The notes: generated by a model not told the origin, from the sequence alone. Shown: positions 54,849 through 64,000, counted from the stretch's first letter. The stretch is 64,000 bases of DNA from Pseudomonas sp. UBA6562 (GCF_002434265.1 NZ_DJJS01000005.1:62001-126000); one strand, 5' to 3'. Numbers and translations are program-made.

Positions 54849-55163
54849 ATGTCTTACGCAGTAATCGTTACCGGCGGCAAGCAGTACAAAGTCGCTGAAG
54901 GTGAATTCCTCAAGGTCGAGAAGCTGGAAGTCGCCACCGGCGAATCCATCACGTTCGACCGCGTTCTGCTGGTTGCCAACGGTGACGCCGTCACCATCGG
55001 CGCTCCAGTCGTCGCCGGCGCTACCGTCGTTGCCGAAGTCGTTTCGCAAGGCCGTCACGATAAAGTCCGCATCATCAAGTTCCGTCGTCGTAAGCACCAC
55101 ATGAAGCGTATGGGCCACCGCCAGTGGTTCACCGAGATCAAAATCACCGGTATCCAGGCTTAA
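54849..55163 (+). CDS. rplU: ribosomal protein L21
   Basis: A 104-residue L21 (MSYAVIVTGGKQYKV; C-terminal RRRKHHMKRMGHRQ). A 50S subunit protein binding 23S rRNA near L20. ATG 54849 fixed by homology to the family's usual N terminus. Thirty-eight bases upstream of rpmA, with which it forms the classical L21-L27 pair. Confidence 0.97.
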   Translation: MSYAVIVTGGKQYKVAEGEFLKVEKLEVATGESITFDRVLLVANGDAVTIGAPVVAGATVVAEVVSQGRHDKVRIIKFRRRKHHMKRMGHRQWFTEIKITGIQA

Positions 55164-55201
55164 TCGCCTCGGTCCCCTGAATTTATTTGGAGAATTGAAC
55201 C

Positions 55202-55459
55202 ATGGCTCACAAGAAGGCTGGTGGTAGTACTCGTAACGGTCGCGACTCAGAATCGAAACGCCTTGGCGTGAAGATGTACGGCGGCCAGGTGATCAAGCCG
55301 GGCAACATCATCGTTCGCCAGCGCGGCACCGAATTCCACCCAGGCTACGGCGTGGGCATCGGCAAGGATCACACCCTCTTCGCGAAAATCGAAGGCGTGA
55401 TCAAGTTCGAGAAGAAAGGCGAGTTCAACCGCCGTTACGTGAGCATCGTCGCCGCTTAA
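55202..55459 (+). CDS. rpmA: ribosomal protein L27
   Basis: An 85-residue L27 with the typical AHKKAGGSTRNGRDS N terminus and EFHPGYGVGIGKDHTLFA. L27's flexible N-terminal tail reaches the peptidyl-transferase centre. GGAGA ribosome binding site. A terminator follows at 55477-55503. Confidence 0.97.
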   Translation: MAHKKAGGSTRNGRDSESKRLGVKMYGGQVIKPGNIIVRQRGTEFHPGYGVGIGKDHTLFAKIEGVIKFEKKGEFNRRYVSIVAA

Positions 55460-55476
55460 TCGCGACGTCGCTCTCG

Positions 55477-55503
55477 AAGCCCCGTCATGCGACGGGGCTT
55501 TTT
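55477..55503 (+). terminator. intrinsic terminator of rplU-rpmA
   Basis: Ten-base stem AAGCCCCGTC/GACGGGGCTT with ATGC loop and a T-run. Confidence 0.9.
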
Positions 55504-55707
55504 CATTTGTGTCATTTGTGGTGAGCCTCTTGCAAAGCTGTTTGTTTGGGCTGCCGGCGTGGTGTGTAGCGATGTTCGAAAAGGTCAGGCCTTTGCCCGC
55601 CTGCATCGGACAGCGCTTGAGGTCGTACGGGGCCGCCGCGCTCATCTTTGCAAGAGCCTCAGGTTATTCAGTTATTCAGCTCGCCCGCAGGCGAGAGGCG
55701 GTTTCTA

Positions 55708-56931
55708 ATGAAGTTTGTTGACGAAGTATCCATCAAGGTCAAAGCCGGCGACGGCGGTAACGGTTGCATGAGCTTCCGTCGCGAGAAGTTCATCGAGAAC
55801 GGCGGCCCCAACGGTGGCGACGGCGGTGACGGTGGTTCGGTGTACATGGTGGCCGACGAAAACCTCAACACCCTGGTCGACTACCGCTACACCCGTCACC
55901 ACGAAGCCCAGCGCGGCGCCAACGGTGGCAGCACCGACTGCACCGGCAAGAAAGGCGAAGACCTGTTCCTGCGCGTGCCGGTCGGCACCACGGTGATCGA
56001 CGCCACCACCCAGGAAGTGATCGGTGACCTGATCAAGCCCGGTCAGAAGCTGATGGTCGCCCAAGGCGGCTGGCACGGCCTGGGCAACACCCGCTTCAAG
56101 TCCAGCACCAACCGCGCCCCGCGTCAGACCACGCCAGGCAAACCGGGCGACCAGCGCGACCTGAAGATGGAAATGAAAGTGCTGGCCGACGTCGGCCTGC
56201 TGGGCTTGCCCAATGCCGGCAAGAGCACCTTCATCCGCTCGGTCTCGGCCGCCAAGCCGAAAGTCGCTGACTACCCCTTCACCACCCTGGTGCCGAACCT
56301 GGGCGTGGTCAGCGTCGACCGCTGGAAGAGCTTCGTCATCGCCGACATTCCCGGCCTGATCGAAGGCGCTTCCGAGGGCGCGGGCCTGGGTATCCGCTTC
56401 CTCAAGCACCTGGCGCGTACCCGCGTGCTGCTGCACCTGGTGGACCTGGCGCCGCTCGACGAGAGCAGCCCGGCCGACGCTGCCGAAGTAATCGTCAACG
56501 AGCTGACCCGCTTCAGCCCGTCGCTGGCCGAGCGTGAGCGTTGGCTGGTGCTGAACAAGTCGGACATGATCATGGACGACGAGCGCGACGAGCGCGTCCA
56601 GGAAGTGGTCGAGCGTCTGCAATGGGAAGGCCCGGTCTACGTGATCTCGGCCATCTCCAAGCAAGGCACCGAGAAGCTCAGCCACGACCTGATGCGCTAC
56701 CTCGAAGACCGCGCCGACCGCCTGGCCAACGACCCGGTGTTCGCCGCCGAACTGGCCGAACTCGATCAGCGCATCGAAGACGAAGCCCGCGCCCAGCTGC
56801 AAGCCCTGGACGATGCCCGTACCCTGCGCCGTACCGGCGTGAAGAGCGTGCACGACATCGGCGACGACGATGATTGGGACGACTTCGAAGACGACGAAGA
56901 CGGCCCGGAAATCATTTACGTGCGCGACTGA
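55708..56931 (+). CDS. obgE: GTPase Obg/CgtA
   Basis: A 407-residue Obg protein: glycine-rich Obg fold (residues 1-158), then a G domain with P-loop GLPNAGKS, DIPGLIEGASEG switch, NKSD and SA motifs, and an acidic C-terminal tail (DDDDWDDFED). Obg acts in 50S assembly and the stringent response. ATG 55708 chosen by family N terminus (MKFVDEVSIKVKAGDGG). It is separated from rpmA by a terminator, so it has its own promoter. Confidence 0.96.
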   Translation: MKFVDEVSIKVKAGDGGNGCMSFRREKFIENGGPNGGDGGDGGSVYMVADENLNTLVDYRYTRHHEAQRGANGGSTDCTGKKGEDLFLRVPVGTTVIDATTQEVIGDLIKPGQKLMVAQGGWHGLGNTRFKSSTNRAPRQTTPGKPGDQRDLKMEMKVLADVGLLGLPNAGKSTFIRSVSAAKPKVADYPFTTLVPNLGVVSVDRWKSFVIADIPGLIEGASEGAGLGIRFLKHLARTRVLLHLVDLAPLDESSPADAAEVIVNELTRFSPSLAERERWLVLNKSDMIMDDERDERVQEVVERLQWEGPVYVISAISKQGTEKLSHDLMRYLEDRADRLANDPVFAAELAELDQRIEDEARAQLQALDDARTLRRTGVKSVHDIGDDDDWDDFEDDEDGPEIIYVRD

Positions 56932-56958
56932 TCGTCCGCAGCAAGTTGCAGTACACTG

Positions 56959-56985
56959 AACGCCGCTCATTCGAGCGGCGTTTTG
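56959..56985 (+). terminator. intrinsic terminator of obgE
   Basis: AACGCCGCTC-ATTC-GAGCGGCGTT hairpin followed by TTG. Confidence 0.85.
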
Positions 56986-57141
56986 ATTTCCAGGCCCTGT
57001 ATGAAAAGGGTTTGCACACGGACGAAAGAGGGCACAGTGCCTGACCCGGGCGGTGCCGCGTTTCGTCGGCCGCTTGCAGACCGATTCCATACAGCGCCTG
57101 CGACAACGGTATCTACGGATTCGACATAGGTTGGAAAGACG

Positions 57142-58260
57142 ATGCGAAGCAAGGTGACAGGTGCGCGGCGCTGGGTGGTGAAAATCGGTAGCGCGCTGCT
57201 GACGGCCGATGGCAAAGGGCTGGACCGCGGCGCCATGGCCGTGTGGGTCGAGCAGATGGTGGCCTTGCGCGAGGCCGGTGTGGAGCTGGTACTGGTGTCT
57301 TCCGGCGCCGTGGCCGCCGGCATGAGCCAATTGGGCTGGACCACTAGGCCGAGCGCGATGAACGAGCTGCAGGCGGCGGCGGCCCTGGGTCAGATGCGCC
57401 TGGTACAGGCGTGGGAATCGAGCTTCGGCGAGCACGGCAAGCACACCGCGCAGATTCTCCTGACCCATGACGACCTTTCCGACCGCAAACGCTACCTCAA
57501 CGCCCGCAGCACCCTGCGCACCCTGGTGGAGCTGGGCGTGGTGCCGGTGATCAACGAGAACGACACGGTGGTCACCGACGAAATCCGCTTCGGCGACAAC
57601 GACACCCTGGCCGCACTGGTGGCCAACCTGGTCGAAGCCGACCTGCTGGTGATCCTCACCGACCGCGACGGCATGTTCGATGCCGATCCGCGCCACAACC
57701 CCGACGCCGCGCTGATCCATGAAGCACGCGCCGACGATGCCAGCCTCGACGCCGTGGCCGGCAGCACCGGTGGCGCGCTGGGGCGCGGCGGCATGCAGAC
57801 CAAACTGCGCGCAGCGCGTCTGGCGGCGCGCTCCGGCGCCCATACGGTGATCATCGGCGGGCGCATCGAGCGCGTGCTCGACCGGCTCAAGGCCGGCGAG
57901 CGTCTGGGCACCTTGCTCTCGCCCGAACGCGGCATGCTCGCCGCGCGCAAGCAGTGGCTGGCCGGGCACTTGCAGACTCGCGGCACGCTGGTGCTCGATG
58001 CCGGTGCCGTGCAAGCGCTCAAGGATGCGCATAAAAGCCTGCTGCCGGTTGGTGTGAAGACTGTGCAGGGCAACTTCCGGCGGGGCGAAATGGTGGTCTG
58101 CGTCGATGCGCAGGGCGTCGAAATCGCCCGGGGCCTGGCCAACTACAGCGCTTTGGAAGCGCAGAAAATCATCGGCCAGGCGTCGGACGCGATCCAGGGC
58201 ATCCTGGGTTACAGCGCCGAGCCTGAGCTGGTGCATCGCGACAATCTGGTTCTGGTCTGA
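57142..58260 (+). CDS. proB: glutamate 5-kinase
   Basis: A 372-residue ProB: amino-acid-kinase fold with VVKIGSALLT, SSGAVAAGM and NENDTVVTDE motifs, then a C-terminal PUA domain (after about 275). It phosphorylates glutamate, the first step to proline, and is usually feedback-inhibited by proline. Next to obgE, as in many pseudomonads. The start is ATG 57142; the ribosome binding site is a weak TTGGAAAG. Confidence 0.95.
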   Translation: MRSKVTGARRWVVKIGSALLTADGKGLDRGAMAVWVEQMVALREAGVELVLVSSGAVAAGMSQLGWTTRPSAMNELQAAAALGQMRLVQAWESSFGEHGKHTAQILLTHDDLSDRKRYLNARSTLRTLVELGVVPVINENDTVVTDEIRFGDNDTLAALVANLVEADLLVILTDRDGMFDADPRHNPDAALIHEARADDASLDAVAGSTGGALGRGGMQTKLRAARLAARSGAHTVIIGGRIERVLDRLKAGERLGTLLSPERGMLAARKQWLAGHLQTRGTLVLDAGAVQALKDAHKSLLPVGVKTVQGNFRRGEMVVCVDAQGVEIARGLANYSALEAQKIIGQASDAIQGILGYSAEPELVHRDNLVLV

Positions 58261-58270
58261 GGAAACAACC

Positions 58271-58741
58271 GTGCTGAGAAAGATGCTTGCCGCTGCCGCG
58301 CTGGCCCTGCCATCGCTGGCCCTGTCGCCGATCGCCAGCGCCGAAGAGATCGGCCAGGTGTCGACGGTGTTCAAGTTCGTCGGGCCCAACGACCGCATCG
58401 TGGTCGAGGCCTTCGACGACCCCAAGGTCGAGGGCGTGACCTGCTACCTGTCGCGGGCCAAGACCGGCGGGCTCAAGGGCGGCCTCGGCCTGGCCGAAGA
58501 CCGCGCCGAAGCCTCGATCGCCTGCCGCCAGGTAGGGCCGATCAACTTCAAGGGCGATCTCAAGGACGGCGAAAGCGTGTTCAAGGAACGTACCTCGCTG
58601 GTGTTCAAGACCATGCAGGTAGTGCGCTTCTTCGACAAAAAGCGCAACACCCTGGTGTACCTGGTCTACAGCGATCGCGTGATAGAGGGCAGCCCGCAGA
58701 ACGCGGTGACCGCGATTCCGATCCTGCCTTGGGCGCAATGA
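58271..58741 (+). CDS. creA: CreA family protein
   Basis: A 156-residue periplasmic protein with a signal peptide (MLAAAALALPSLALSPIASA) and CreA features (VSTVFKFVGPNDRIVVEAFD, VEGVTCYLSRAKTGG). Function unknown. GTG start at 58271 with GAGGAAA upstream, ten bases after the proB stop, so probably co-transcribed. Confidence 0.9.
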   Translation: MLRKMLAAAALALPSLALSPIASAEEIGQVSTVFKFVGPNDRIVVEAFDDPKVEGVTCYLSRAKTGGLKGGLGLAEDRAEASIACRQVGPINFKGDLKDGESVFKERTSLVFKTMQVVRFFDKKRNTLVYLVYSDRVIEGSPQNAVTAIPILPWAQ

Positions 58742-58789
58742 CCTGAGCCCGTTGGATGTCGGCTATGCCGATCGCGGGCTGGTAGCGGT

Positions 58790-58940
58790 TGGTGAGAGCG
58801 GCTTCGGCCGCTCGAAGCCGGGTGCTGCGCAGGTGTCCGAAGGTGAGGTTGCAGCTATTAGGGCCGCTGCGCGGCCCATCGCGGCTGAAGCCGCTCCTAC
58901 AGAGGGTGGTGTGGGAGCGCCGAACCGCCGCTCCTACAGT
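58790..58940. repeat. Pseudomonas REP-type palindromic elements
   Basis: A cluster of GC-rich palindromes: GAGCGGC-TTCG-GCCGCTC (58796-58813), a GGGCCGC...GCGGCCC stem (58861-58877), and GCGGCTGAAGCCGCTCCTAC with a related partial copy ending near 58939. This is the 'gtaggagcggcttcagccgc' type repeat dispersed in Pseudomonas intergenic regions. It separates convergent creA and mksB. Confidence 0.8.
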
Positions 58941-59021
58941 GGGCAATGAATGGCGATCATTGTCCAGGGGGTAGTGACTGGCGGCTGCTTATGGCCATGC
59001 GGTGAGCGCCAGCCGCCCCCA

Positions 59022-61805
59022 CTACAACGGGCTGATGTACTTCCAGTCCGACTCGTCAATGTAGATCCCGTTCGGCCCGCTCCCACCTTCCAGATCGATC
59101 GCCACCTGCGCCGATACCTGCGGCTTGACGCTCGCCAGGATCGGCACGAAACCCAACTGCTGGCTGGTTTCCAACAGCGCCGCCTGGTTGCGCTCGTCGA
59201 TGTCGGCGGCTTCGTCCAGGTAGTAGGGCAGGCGGATGCGGCTGGCCAGATCGCGGTCCATCAGGTGCAGCAACAGGTACATGTTGGTCAGCGCCTTGAT
59301 GGTCATGGTGGTGCCGTTGGACGCCGCGCCGTCGATGTCGGCATGTATCACCGGCTGGCCGTTGATCTTGGTGATCTCGAACGCCAGTTCGAACAGTTCC
59401 TTGAGGCCCAGTTGGTTATGGTTGGCCGCGACCAGGCGCGCCAGGTACTCCTTGGCCTGCTCGTTCTTCTGGTCCTGCTCGACGCTATGGCTGAGGTCGA
59501 ACACCGACAGCGTCTCGCCTTCCTCGTATTGCCCGGCGCTGTGGATGATCTGGTCGATGTGGCGCAGGGCTTCCTTGTTCGGCGCCAGCACCACGCGGAA
59601 GCTCTCCAGGTTGGAGACCTGACGCTTGTTGATCTCGCGGTTGAACAGCGCCAACTGGTGTTCGAGGCTGTCGTAGTCGCTGCGGATGTTGCGCAAGGTC
59701 CGGGCGATGTCGGTGACCGCCGCGCGGCGCGCCTTGGCCAGGGTCAAGGCTTCTTCGCTGCGGTGCGAGTAGGCGTTGATCAGCAGGTGCAGGCGCCGTT
59801 CGAGATCCTCTTCGTTGTCGAACTTGGCCACGCCTTTGAGGCGCACCTGGGCGTAGAGCATCTCGATCTGGTTGTCGACCCGTTGCAGTGCCTGCCAACT
59901 GTCCTGATAGTCGCTCAGCAGGGGCAGCAGGTTGTCCATGGAATCGTCGATCACCTCCATGAACGGCGTGCCCTGCGGCAGGTCGCTGGGCAGCAGTTGG
60001 CGCCGGCGCAGGGCATCGTCCAGGGTGCGCTGTTTGGCCTCCATGTCGGCCAGTTGCCGGCCGACCAGTTGCAGCTTGGCCGACAGTTGCTGCACGCGCT
60101 CGGTGAACGCATCGCTGGAGCGCTTGAGCTCGTCCTGGGCCGCCTCCAGTTGCGCCAGCTGCTCGAGCTTTTCCCCTTCCTCGACGCTCAGCGTCTGGCT
60201 GCGGCGGAACGCTTCCAGCGCATTCTGCGCATCCAGTACCTGCTGGTACAGCGCCTCGCTCTGCGCCTTGCTGGCGCTACGGTCGTGGGCCACCGACCGC
60301 TGGGTCTTGAGCTGTTTGAGCTCCTTTTCCAAGCGCTCCTTCTGGTCGCGCAAGGCGGCGCGGTCGGCCAGTGCCTGCAACGCGGGCGGGTCGATGTGCG
60401 ACAGGTCGATGGACAGGCCCGGCGCTTCGAAGCGCTCGCCCTTGAACTGATCGAGTACCGCTTCCAGGGTCTTGACCCACTGCGCGCCGTCATCCAGGGC
60501 GATGCCGCGCTCGCCCAATGGCAGGCTGAACAGTGCGCCGTTGAACAGGCGCATCAGGCGGTCGACGTCCGGCTGCGAGAACTCTTCGCGCAGACGTGCA
60601 TAGCTGTTGTTGTCGGCATGATCGAGCTGCTGACACACGCTTTTCAGGCGCTGCTCCAGATCGCGCAGGCGTTCGTCGAGGTCTTCGCTGGAGAACTGCC
60701 GCGAGTGGGCCAGGGCGCCGGCCAGCTCGTCATGGGCGTCCTTGGCCGCCAGCAGTTGCTGTTCGAGCTGCTTCACGTCGTCGACCAAGGCGAAGCGCTG
60801 CTTGAGCACCGACAGCTCGCCCAGCCAGCGCTGGCAACCGGCAATTTCGCGCTCCAGGCGCATCAGCTCCTGGGTGCCGCTGCGCTGGGTGTTCTGCAGG
60901 TTGTCCTGCTCGCTGCGGTAGTGCTCGGCCTGGATCACCAGTTCTTCGCGGCGCGCCAGGGCGTAGTCCTGCCAGGTGCCGAGCAGGTTGTCGAGCAGCG
61001 GGGAAATCTTCTGCAACTTGCCGCGCAGCACGTCGCGCTGGGCCACGCCGCCGGCCAGGGCTTCGATCAGCGGGCCGGCGGTGACCAGGGCGTTGTAGTC
61101 CTGCTCCATGCGGCGCACGTCGCGGAACGCTTCCTCGCAGGCGGCGATGTAGTCGACGCTGCCCGAACGCAGGCTGTGTTCGAAGGCATCGAGGAACAGC
61201 TGCTTGAGCTTGGCCGCGGTGATCTCGCGCATGTGCAGCAGGTTGATGAACAGGGCGCGGAAGGTCTTGAGGCTATGCTCGCTGGTCGAGCGCAGCGGGA
61301 TGAGGGTCAGGTCCAGCGGCACCGAGGTGTGCCCGCCGACCAGCAGGCGGCGCAGCTCGTCCGGCTTGAGTTCGTAGGCTTTGAGGCCATGGCGTTCGAG
61401 GTTGGCGAACAGCTCCTTCTGGCGCAGGCAGGTGTCTTCGTGCTGGTAGTGGGCCAGGTCCAGCGCGCCCTGGTAGGCGAAGAACTGGTGGCCGAAGCCG
61501 CCGCCCGGGCCGCGACCGACCACGCCGACCACGTGTTTGCCGTGGGGCAGGTCGAGCTCGCAGAGGATGTAGCTGGTGTCGCTGGCGAAGTAGAAGCGCC
61601 GCGACTGCTCCAGGCTGTACTTGCCGAAGCTCATGTCGGACATGCGCGCCAGGATCGGGAACTGCAAGGCGTTGATCGACGCCGACTTGCCCAGGTTGTT
61701 GGCCCCGTACACCGACAGCGGGTGTTCCAGCGGGAACAGGCCGAGGCTGTAGCCGGCCGTGTTGAGCAGCGCGAAGCGCCGGATACCGTAACGTTCCTGG
61801 CTCAT
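59022..61805 (-). CDS. mksB: MksB condensin SMC-like ATPase
   Basis: A 927-residue SMC-like protein: Walker A VYGANNLGKSASI near residue 35, long coiled coils (about 270-800), signature block AASNGTTMTIKAL and Walker B YYLDEAADIDERN at the end. MksB is the ATPase of the MksBEF condensin that compacts and helps segregate chromosomes in Pseudomonas. Its start overlaps the mksE stop by four bases (ATGA). No mksG nuclease gene is seen downstream; the next gene is convergent. Confidence 0.9.
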   Translation of the reverse strand: MSQERYGIRRFALLNTAGYSLGLFPLEHPLSVYGANNLGKSASINALQFPILARMSDMSFGKYSLEQSRRFYFASDTSYILCELDLPHGKHVVGVVGRGPGGGFGHQFFAYQGALDLAHYQHEDTCLRQKELFANLERHGLKAYELKPDELRRLLVGGHTSVPLDLTLIPLRSTSEHSLKTFRALFINLLHMREITAAKLKQLFLDAFEHSLRSGSVDYIAACEEAFRDVRRMEQDYNALVTAGPLIEALAGGVAQRDVLRGKLQKISPLLDNLLGTWQDYALARREELVIQAEHYRSEQDNLQNTQRSGTQELMRLEREIAGCQRWLGELSVLKQRFALVDDVKQLEQQLLAAKDAHDELAGALAHSRQFSSEDLDERLRDLEQRLKSVCQQLDHADNNSYARLREEFSQPDVDRLMRLFNGALFSLPLGERGIALDDGAQWVKTLEAVLDQFKGERFEAPGLSIDLSHIDPPALQALADRAALRDQKERLEKELKQLKTQRSVAHDRSASKAQSEALYQQVLDAQNALEAFRRSQTLSVEEGEKLEQLAQLEAAQDELKRSSDAFTERVQQLSAKLQLVGRQLADMEAKQRTLDDALRRRQLLPSDLPQGTPFMEVIDDSMDNLLPLLSDYQDSWQALQRVDNQIEMLYAQVRLKGVAKFDNEEDLERRLHLLINAYSHRSEEALTLAKARRAAVTDIARTLRNIRSDYDSLEHQLALFNREINKRQVSNLESFRVVLAPNKEALRHIDQIIHSAGQYEEGETLSVFDLSHSVEQDQKNEQAKEYLARLVAANHNQLGLKELFELAFEITKINGQPVIHADIDGAASNGTTMTIKALTNMYLLLHLMDRDLASRIRLPYYLDEAADIDERNQAALLETSQQLGFVPILASVKPQVSAQVAIDLEGGSGPNGIYIDESDWKYISPL

Positions 61806-62473
61806 GCGTCATGCTCCTGCTGTTCTTCGCGGATGGCGCGGGCCAGGGCTGCGTCTTCGTCTTCGTCCGCAGGTGCTGCGCTGTCGTCGCTTTCATCGGC
61901 CAGGGCCGGGGTCGGCAGGGGCAGGGCGCTGTGCAGGGTGGCGGCCAGGTCGCGGTCCTGCTGCACCGACAGGCACACGTCGAGGAAGCGGTGCATCGGC
62001 GGCAGGAAACGGTACACGCCGCCTTCCTCATGGGCGAAGCCCAGCTGCGTCATGCGCCGCAGGATCTTCTCCTCCAGGTCTTCGACGCTCTGCACCTCGG
62101 CCTGCTGGAACAGCTCGCGGTACTTGTCCAGCAGCGACGGCAGTTCGTCGCGGCCCAGGCTGCCGCCGTCGAGCACTGCCAGCGGGTCGCGGCCCTGGTC
62201 GGCGAGGTGCTCGACCAGGATGAAGGTGAACAGCGACAGACGTTGGGCCGTCTTGTTGACGTGCGCGGCGGCCTGCTCGGGAACGAAGTAGTAGAAGCCG
62301 CGGGTGTCGCACACCAGCTCGAAGCCCAGGGCCTTGAACAGGGTGCGGTACTGGTCCTGGAAGTTCGACAGTTGCGCGTACAGCTCCGGGTCGCGGCGGC
62401 TGACGTGGAAGCCTTTGAACAGCTCGCGGAAGATCGGTGCCAGCTGGGACAGTTCGGAAAGATCAAGATGCAT
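61802..62473 (-). CDS. mksE: MksE condensin subunit
   Basis: A 223-residue winged-helix KITE-type subunit (LDLSELSQLAPIFRELFKGF; TRGFYYFVPEQ). It bridges MksB and the kleisin MksF. Start 62473 overlaps the mksF stop region by 11 bases, showing tight coupling. An acidic C-terminal tail is present. Confidence 0.88.
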   Translation of the reverse strand: MHLDLSELSQLAPIFRELFKGFHVSRRDPELYAQLSNFQDQYRTLFKALGFELVCDTRGFYYFVPEQAAAHVNKTAQRLSLFTFILVEHLADQGRDPLAVLDGGSLGRDELPSLLDKYRELFQQAEVQSVEDLEEKILRRMTQLGFAHEEGGVYRFLPPMHRFLDVCLSVQQDRDLAATLHSALPLPTPALADESDDSAAPADEDEDAALARAIREEQQEHDA

Positions 62474-63737
62474 GGACGGGGCTCGCATTGGAGTCAGGCG
62501 TGGCGTCGCGGCTGGAGCTCAGGGCGCAGGAGTGCAGGCTGACCCGGTGTTCGCGGGTGGCGTAGTCGCGCCGCTCGAGCCGCTGGCGGCTGAAGCGTTT
62601 GTCCCGCGACAGGCGCGAGAACCAGTACAGCAATTCGTCGGTGGCGCCTTCGGGCTCCTGCTCCAGCAACCAGACCATGAGGTCGGGCATCGGCAGGGCC
62701 GCTTCGCAGCGCTGGAGCATTTCCTTGACCGTGCGTGGCGCCTGGGCCGGGTCGCGCTCGGTGCGGTGGGCCTTGGGAAAGCGCGTCGGCTTGGGTTCGA
62801 AGCGGGCCAGGGCGTACACATAGGCTTCGACCTGGCTGGCGCTGCCCAGAAACGTGCTTTGCGGCCGGGTGAACAGCGGCAAGGCGGCATGGGGCAGGGC
62901 GTCGAGGCCCTTGCGCCGGATCACCGCCAGGGCCAGGGCGGCGCCGCGGGTCACGGCGTTGTGCCGACGTGCTTCTTCGCGCAGCGGCAGCAGCAGTTCG
63001 CGGGCATGGCGCAAGGTCAGCTGGGCGCTGGTCTGCATTTCCAGGATGCGCGCATGGGTGCGCAGCAGCATGTCGTCGTCGACCAGATGGCCCAGCCGCG
63101 CCTGTTCGCCCAGCAGCGTGAGCAGCACGCTTTCCACCTGGCGCACGCCGCGCTCGAAGGCGCCGTCGGCGTTGACCAGCTGGATCATCGGCTCGACGTA
63201 TTCGTCCCAGGTGGCCAGCACTTCGGCATAGCGCTGGCGCAGGGGGATCTGCCGGCTGCTGGTCTTGGCCCGCTCGGCTACCGCGACCAGGGCCTGCTCG
63301 TCGTTGTCGAGCTTCTTCAGCACATCGCGCACGCGCATGTCGAGCAGGCGCAGCTGGCGCGCCAGGTCGTCGCTGTCGCGGTTGTCGAACGCGTCCTGGA
63401 TGTGCCCGGCCAGGCGTTCGAGGTGGCGCAGGTAGGCCTCGATCTCCAGGCACAGGCCGAGGCGGTGTTCGCGGCGCAGGTAGGCGAGGAAGTCGTGGAT
63501 CTGCGCGTTGAGCTCGAAGCGGTTGGGGCTCTTGGCCACCGGCACCAGGATGTCCAGGCGAATCCATTGATCGAGCAGCTGGGTGATGTCCTGCGGCGTG
63601 CTCTCGGGCTGATGCCGCGCGAGGTGCTGGCGCAGCTCGACCAGGCTCAAGGTGCCCTGGTCGAAGCGCTCGCACAGCGGTTCGAGCAAGGCCCAGTGTT
63701 CGGCGAGGGCGCGCAGGACGCGCTTGGGTTCGATCAT
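62463..63737 (-). CDS. mksF: MksF kleisin-like subunit
   Basis: A 424-residue protein: N-terminal winged helix (EPKRVLRALAEHWALLEPL), middle helical bundle and a C-terminal winged helix, the layout of MukF/MksF kleisins that link the SMC heads. First gene of the mksFEB operon. ATG 63737 is chosen; a GAGTCG ribosome binding site is weak. Confidence 0.87.
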   Translation of the reverse strand: MIEPKRVLRALAEHWALLEPLCERFDQGTLSLVELRQHLARHQPESTPQDITQLLDQWIRLDILVPVAKSPNRFELNAQIHDFLAYLRREHRLGLCLEIEAYLRHLERLAGHIQDAFDNRDSDDLARQLRLLDMRVRDVLKKLDNDEQALVAVAERAKTSSRQIPLRQRYAEVLATWDEYVEPMIQLVNADGAFERGVRQVESVLLTLLGEQARLGHLVDDDMLLRTHARILEMQTSAQLTLRHARELLLPLREEARRHNAVTRGAALALAVIRRKGLDALPHAALPLFTRPQSTFLGSASQVEAYVYALARFEPKPTRFPKAHRTERDPAQAPRTVKEMLQRCEAALPMPDLMVWLLEQEPEGATDELLYWFSRLSRDKRFSRQRLERRDYATREHRVSLHSCALSSSRDATPDSNASPVHAS

Positions 63738-64000
63738 GGTGGGTCGACTCGTTGCCCGGTGAAAGGCGGCGATTGTACTGCATACGGGGGGCCGGGTTTC
63801 ACCCCTTGGGCATAGGGCGCCTGTGCTTGCGCGGGGCTGCCGAGTGCGCGCCGACAAGGCTGGCGCAGAGGCGGACAGGCAATGGGGCTGGCAAAGAAGA
63901 GCCAGATAAGGCTTTCCTGGGCTTTCGACAATCGGGCGTCGCTTTGCCGGCGCAGCGAAGCGAGCAGGCGCAGGCCACATTTTCCGTCCGGGCGTTGCGG
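63738..64000. other. right-edge intergenic region
   Basis: About 260 GC-rich bases upstream of mksF, including a G-tract near 63785. No gene seen; the mksF promoter should lie here or beyond the window. Confidence 0.4.

Noticed and set aside
55705..58425. A 906-codon open frame on the minus strand, spanning obgE, proB and part of creA
   Set aside because: It is antisense to well-defined core genes. High GC third positions create long stop-free frames on the opposite strand.
58950..62291. A 1113-codon open frame on the plus strand opposite mksB and mksE
   Set aside because: Antisense shadow: the minus-strand genes have clear SMC/KITE domains and overlapping start/stop codons.

Overview
The window looks like a chromosomal segment of a fluorescent or putida-type Pseudomonas. 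From about 41 kb to the right end the gene order (ettA, gdhA, ..., Lon-like protease, yqhA, fklB, PA4570-like, ispB, rplU-rpmA, obgE, proB, creA) is the conserved Pseudomonas core arrangement. Third codon positions there are strongly GC-rich, and a Pseudomonas-type REP element lies at 58.8-58.9 kb. No rRNA, tRNA or CRISPR array was recognised.

Positions 1 to about 41.0 kb are accessory DNA with mixed, more AT-rich composition, long gene-poor gaps and many small orphan genes. The right border carries four tightly packed minus-strand genes (35.4-40.9 kb): three large tyrosine recombinases and a small accessory protein. This is the layout of GInt-type (ginABCD) genomic islands. The island abuts ettA, and the first codons of ettA appear to have been replaced by island DNA.

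The cargo falls into modules. (1) 1-6.1 kb: the end of a biosynthetic cluster running in from the left, with a Fe(II)/2-oxoglutarate dioxygenase, an aldo/keto reductase, an extra seryl-tRNA synthetase, an MFS exporter and a glutamine-dependent asparagine-synthase-like amidotransferase. I read it as a small antimetabolite pathway with a built-in resistant tRNA synthetase and efflux. (2) 7-14 kb: a lone ParS-type antitoxin, a divergent XRE regulator pair, a putative nuclease-NTPase defence gene and small orphan proteins. (3) 14.5-17 kb: a chemoreceptor and a DUF6555 protein. (4) 17.5-24.8 kb: a MerR-controlled short transporter plus DUF190 protein, then a fluoride riboswitch followed by a fluoride-resistance operon (CLC-F antiporter, DUF190 proteins, enolase, pyrophosphatase, uracil-DNA-glycosylase-like protein). 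(5) 24.8-28.9 kb: a TDT-family transporter with a divergent LysR regulator, and two secreted proteins. (6) 29.4-35 kb: a second tyrosine recombinase and two defence loci, an RloC/PrrC-like zinc-hook ATPase and a DarT-NADAR ADP-ribosylation module.

The core from 41 to 64 kb holds housekeeping genes: translation factor EttA, NADP glutamate dehydrogenase, a Gre-family factor, a Lon-like protease, polyprenyl diphosphate synthase, ribosomal proteins L21 and L27, GTPase Obg, glutamate 5-kinase and the MksBEF condensin. The most promising undescribed system is the SerRS-containing biosynthetic cluster at the left edge. The fluoride operon, the defence genes and the island-ettA junction come next.
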